Shown: piece by piece, positions 4,964 to 6,300 of the stretch
Numbering within the stretch: the stretch's first letter is position 1
Layout: each line of letters starts with the position of its first letter
NCBI RefSeq assembly: GCF_035268865.1
Contig: NZ_DATFKB010000028.1
Location: 1-6,300 of the forward strand
Reading direction: 5' to 3'
Origin: Salinivirga sp035268865
Lineage (GTDB): Bacteria > Bacteroidota > Bacteroidia > Bacteroidales > Salinivirgaceae
DNA: 6,300 bases
Position numbers and translations under genes: made by a program
Notes under the pieces: generated by a model
Databases searched by the model: none
The model's input: the letters and a program-made list of their open reading frames with translations, nothing else
Told to the model about the DNA's origin: nothing

Positions 4964-5800
4964 ATGAACTATATAACGATAATAATCAGCACCTTAATTC
5001 TTTTATCTGCCTTAAGCACAAAGGCACAGGAGGACACAGTAACAAATGAGCATACACCAGACACCACCTATATTGATTTGAAAAACAAACGTATCATCAT
5101 CATCGATAAAGTTGGTGGCAGCTTCGATGATTTTGGCGATAAAGAAGAAGATATCCGTGAAGAGAAAAAACATGAAACCAAAGACTTCGATTCACATTTT
5201 GGTGGTATTGAACTCGGCCTGAATACCTATATGACCCCAGACCAGTCGCTCACCCTTGGAGAAGAACAGTATTATATGGAACTGGAGGACTCCAGGTCAC
5301 TTGAATTCAATCTTAACCTATTCGATGTGGCCATACCTATAATAGATGAACGTGTAGGTTTGGTTTCAGGATTAGGATTCAGTTGGCAAAACTATAAATT
5401 TGACAACAAGCAACTCGTACTGCAAAATGACAGTTCTGTGCTCTATTACGACAGTGTTTCATCAAAAAGCTACAAAAAAAACAAGCTTACCACTGTATTT
5501 CTTACAGCGCCATTAGCACTTGAATTCCAATTTCCTGCTGGCAGAAAAGATGTATGGTTCCTAATTGGAGGATACGCCGGAGTAAAAATTGGCTCTTATG
5601 TAAAACTAGTCGCCGATGATGATGATAAATCAAAAACGAAGGAAGACTTCCATCTCAATACATTCCGATATGGTTTAAGGGCCGCTGTGGGAGTAAACAG
5701 CTGGAGCATTTATGCCACTTACAGTGCCAAACCACTATTTAAAAAAGATGAAGGACCGGAACTTTATCCGATAAGCGTAGGTGTTGGACTGGCATTTTAA
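4964..5800 (+). CDS. Outer-membrane beta-barrel protein (PorT-like), probable sigma target
   Basis: This 278-residue secreted protein has a signal peptide, MNYITIIISTLILLSALSTKA, cut probably before Q22. A ~55-residue charged, acidic segment (about 23-78; FDDFGDKEEDIREE) follows. From about residue 79 (HFGGIELGLNTY) there are alternating hydrophobic/polar strands typical of a small 8- to 10-strand barrel. The chain ends in ISVGVGLAF, a C-terminal aromatic of the kind recognised by the BAM assembly machinery. It is the third gene of the sigma/anti-sigma cluster, 55 bases downstream of the anti-sigma gene, with its own ECF-like promoter in the gap. This suggests an envelope component made in response to, or sensed by, the sigma circuit. 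The leader before the ATG is A-rich with no Shine-Dalgarno sequence. The exact family and any transported substrate are unknown. Confidence 0.85.
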   Translation: MNYITIIISTLILLSALSTKAQEDTVTNEHTPDTTYIDLKNKRIIIIDKVGGSFDDFGDKEEDIREEKKHETKDFDSHFGGIELGLNTYMTPDQSLTLGEEQYYMELEDSRSLEFNLNLFDVAIPIIDERVGLVSGLGFSWQNYKFDNKQLVLQNDSSVLYYDSVSSKSYKKNKLTTVFLTAPLALEFQFPAGRKDVWFLIGGYAGVKIGSYVKLVADDDDKSKTKEDFHLNTFRYGLRAAVGVNSWSIYATYSAKPLFKKDEGPELYPISVGVGLAF

Positions 5801-5840
5801 CCTAACTTGTTTAAAAATATCACCCCTGGTCGCAATCGAT

Positions 5841-5860
5841 AAAAGGTTGTGACCTTTTTT
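5841..5860 (+). terminator. Intrinsic terminator after the barrel gene
   Basis: A perfect 7-bp stem AAAAGGT / ACCTTTT with loop TGTG is followed by further T residues (T tract 5855-5860). It lies 40 bases past the stop codon and closes the sigma, anti-sigma and barrel transcript. The A-rich left arm means it could also act for transcripts entering from the right repeat block. Confidence 0.75.
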
Positions 5861-5927
5861 ATAGATATCTCAGAGCCACGGCACCATAACCTTTATCCCT
5901 AAGTAAACTCTTCCTTAACCTGCACAT

Positions 5928-5978
5928 TTCGCCGATGACAATTTTATTACATCCAATAAAAGACCTCATCGCGGCGAA
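5928..5978. repeat. R element 5 (subtype 2)
   Basis: This 51-bp copy has TTCGCCG/CGGCGAA ends and is nearly identical to R4 at 836-886. The distance from its end to R6 (194 bases) is the reference spacing used to show that 187 bp were added between R2 and R3. Confidence 0.8.
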
Positions 5979-6067
5979 TTATCACCTAATTACAATATTC
6001 TACCAACATGTCAGCCCTACGGGCTTTCCTTAACATCCTTTCATAACTATTAAAATGAACTAAAAGG

Positions 6068-6149
6068 TATTTAATCATAAACTTGAAACCTGAAACCGCT
6101 TTTCTTCGCCCTGAAAGGGCAACTTATTTCAACCCAAGGGCAACGCCCT
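6068..6149. repeat. Repeat module A, copy 5
   Basis: Both hairpins are intact: GCCCT-GAA-AGGGC (6108-6120), then CCCA-a-GGGC around AAC with GCCC-TGGG. Differences from copy 1 in the second hairpin fall in the loop and bulge. The competing TGGGT/ACCCA pair becomes TGGGT/GCCCA, which would still pair in RNA through a G-U wobble. Confidence 0.75.
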
Positions 6150-6172
6150 GGGTATATCAAGCCCACAGAAAA

Positions 6173-6221
6173 CCGCCGCGTTTGACAGAAATTACCTCCA
6201 TTAAACCACCTCATCGGCGAA
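6173..6221. repeat. R element 6 (subtype 1)
   Basis: This 49-bp copy nearly matches R1 (106-154). Its left end is CCGCCGCG instead of TCGCCGCG. It is followed by segment G, as R1 is. Confidence 0.8.
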
Positions 6222-6227
6222 AGTTAC

Positions 6228-6300
6228 TACCAGAAAATAACACAAGCACATTTTCATGCGCCTAATAATTCCTGGAAATCCATAAGCATTCGTGGATTAT
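6228..6300. repeat. Variable segment G, second copy (truncated by window end)
   Basis: It matches 161-233 with one visible substitution. By analogy with the left block, another subtype-2 R element should begin roughly 18 bases beyond the window. Confidence 0.75.

Larger units (their letters stand above)
5923..6300. repeat. Right composite repeat block, non-coding, runs off the window
   Basis: The left-block repeat family resumes here in the same orientation. The order is R5 (5928-5978), tail with AGCCC-TAC-GGGCT hairpin (6013-6025), module A (6068-6149), R6 (6173-6221) and segment G (6228-6300). This order lacks module E and is probably the basic form of the unit. Left and right blocks are direct repeats enclosing the 4.7-kb gene block. 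The window ends inside segment G, so the array continues. Confidence 0.9.

Noticed and set aside
6083..6265. Open frame through module A and R6 (also readable at 1-200 and 525-743)
   Set aside because: It needs a TTG start, and five of the six codon differences I counted between the copy at about 41-200 and this one change the amino acid, while the hairpin stems are largely kept. That is the pattern of structured repeat DNA, not of a protein gene.
1..6300. Integron cassette array or complete transposon
   Set aside because: No integrase or transposase is encoded. The repeats are direct and modular with no defined terminal inverted repeats or target duplications at the ends of the gene block, and the genes are an ordinary co-oriented cluster.

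Overview
The window looks like a piece of a Bacteroidota chromosome, probably class Bacteroidia. The DNA is AT-rich, start codons lack Shine-Dalgarno sequences and have A-rich leaders, and there is an extracytoplasmic-function (ECF) sigma factor paired with a zinc-less anti-sigma factor and a small outer-membrane barrel. No species-level assignment is possible from sequence reading alone.

Layout. Positions 1-1187 are a non-coding composite repeat block. Positions 1188-1314 are the leader of the first gene. Positions 1315-2940 encode a membrane sensor histidine kinase with a periplasmic solute-binding domain. Positions 2941-3190 are intergenic and end in an ECF-type promoter. Positions 3191-3676 (ECF sigma factor) and 3676-4908 (membrane anti-sigma-like protein) overlap by one base. 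Positions 4909-4963 hold a second ECF-type promoter. Positions 4964-5800 encode an outer-membrane beta-barrel protein, followed by an intrinsic terminator at 5841-5860. From 5923 to the right edge the same repeat family resumes in the same orientation.

How the genes may work together. The promoter-like sequences before the sigma gene and before the barrel gene share GTAAC, exactly 16 bases, then CG(T/C)CATAC. This suggests that the sigma factor drives its own operon and the barrel gene, with the anti-sigma protein holding it at the inner membrane until an envelope signal arrives. The signal is unknown. The anti-sigma protein has three ungapped copies of a 69-residue module ahead of its transmembrane segment, which is unusual. 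The sensor kinase is orphan in this window: no response regulator is present, and there is no evidence that it belongs to the sigma circuit.

The repeat blocks are the least explained part. They contain six copies of a ~50-bp element (called R here) with inverted ends TCGCCG/CGGCGA, in two diverged subtypes that alternate. They also contain a hairpin-rich module (called A), a ~127-bp module present twice (called E), and a segment between R elements that differs completely between two units. Spacing arithmetic shows that module E plus a partial A copy accounts for exactly 187 bp added to a basic repeat unit. Open frames across the repeats do not behave like protein-coding sequence.
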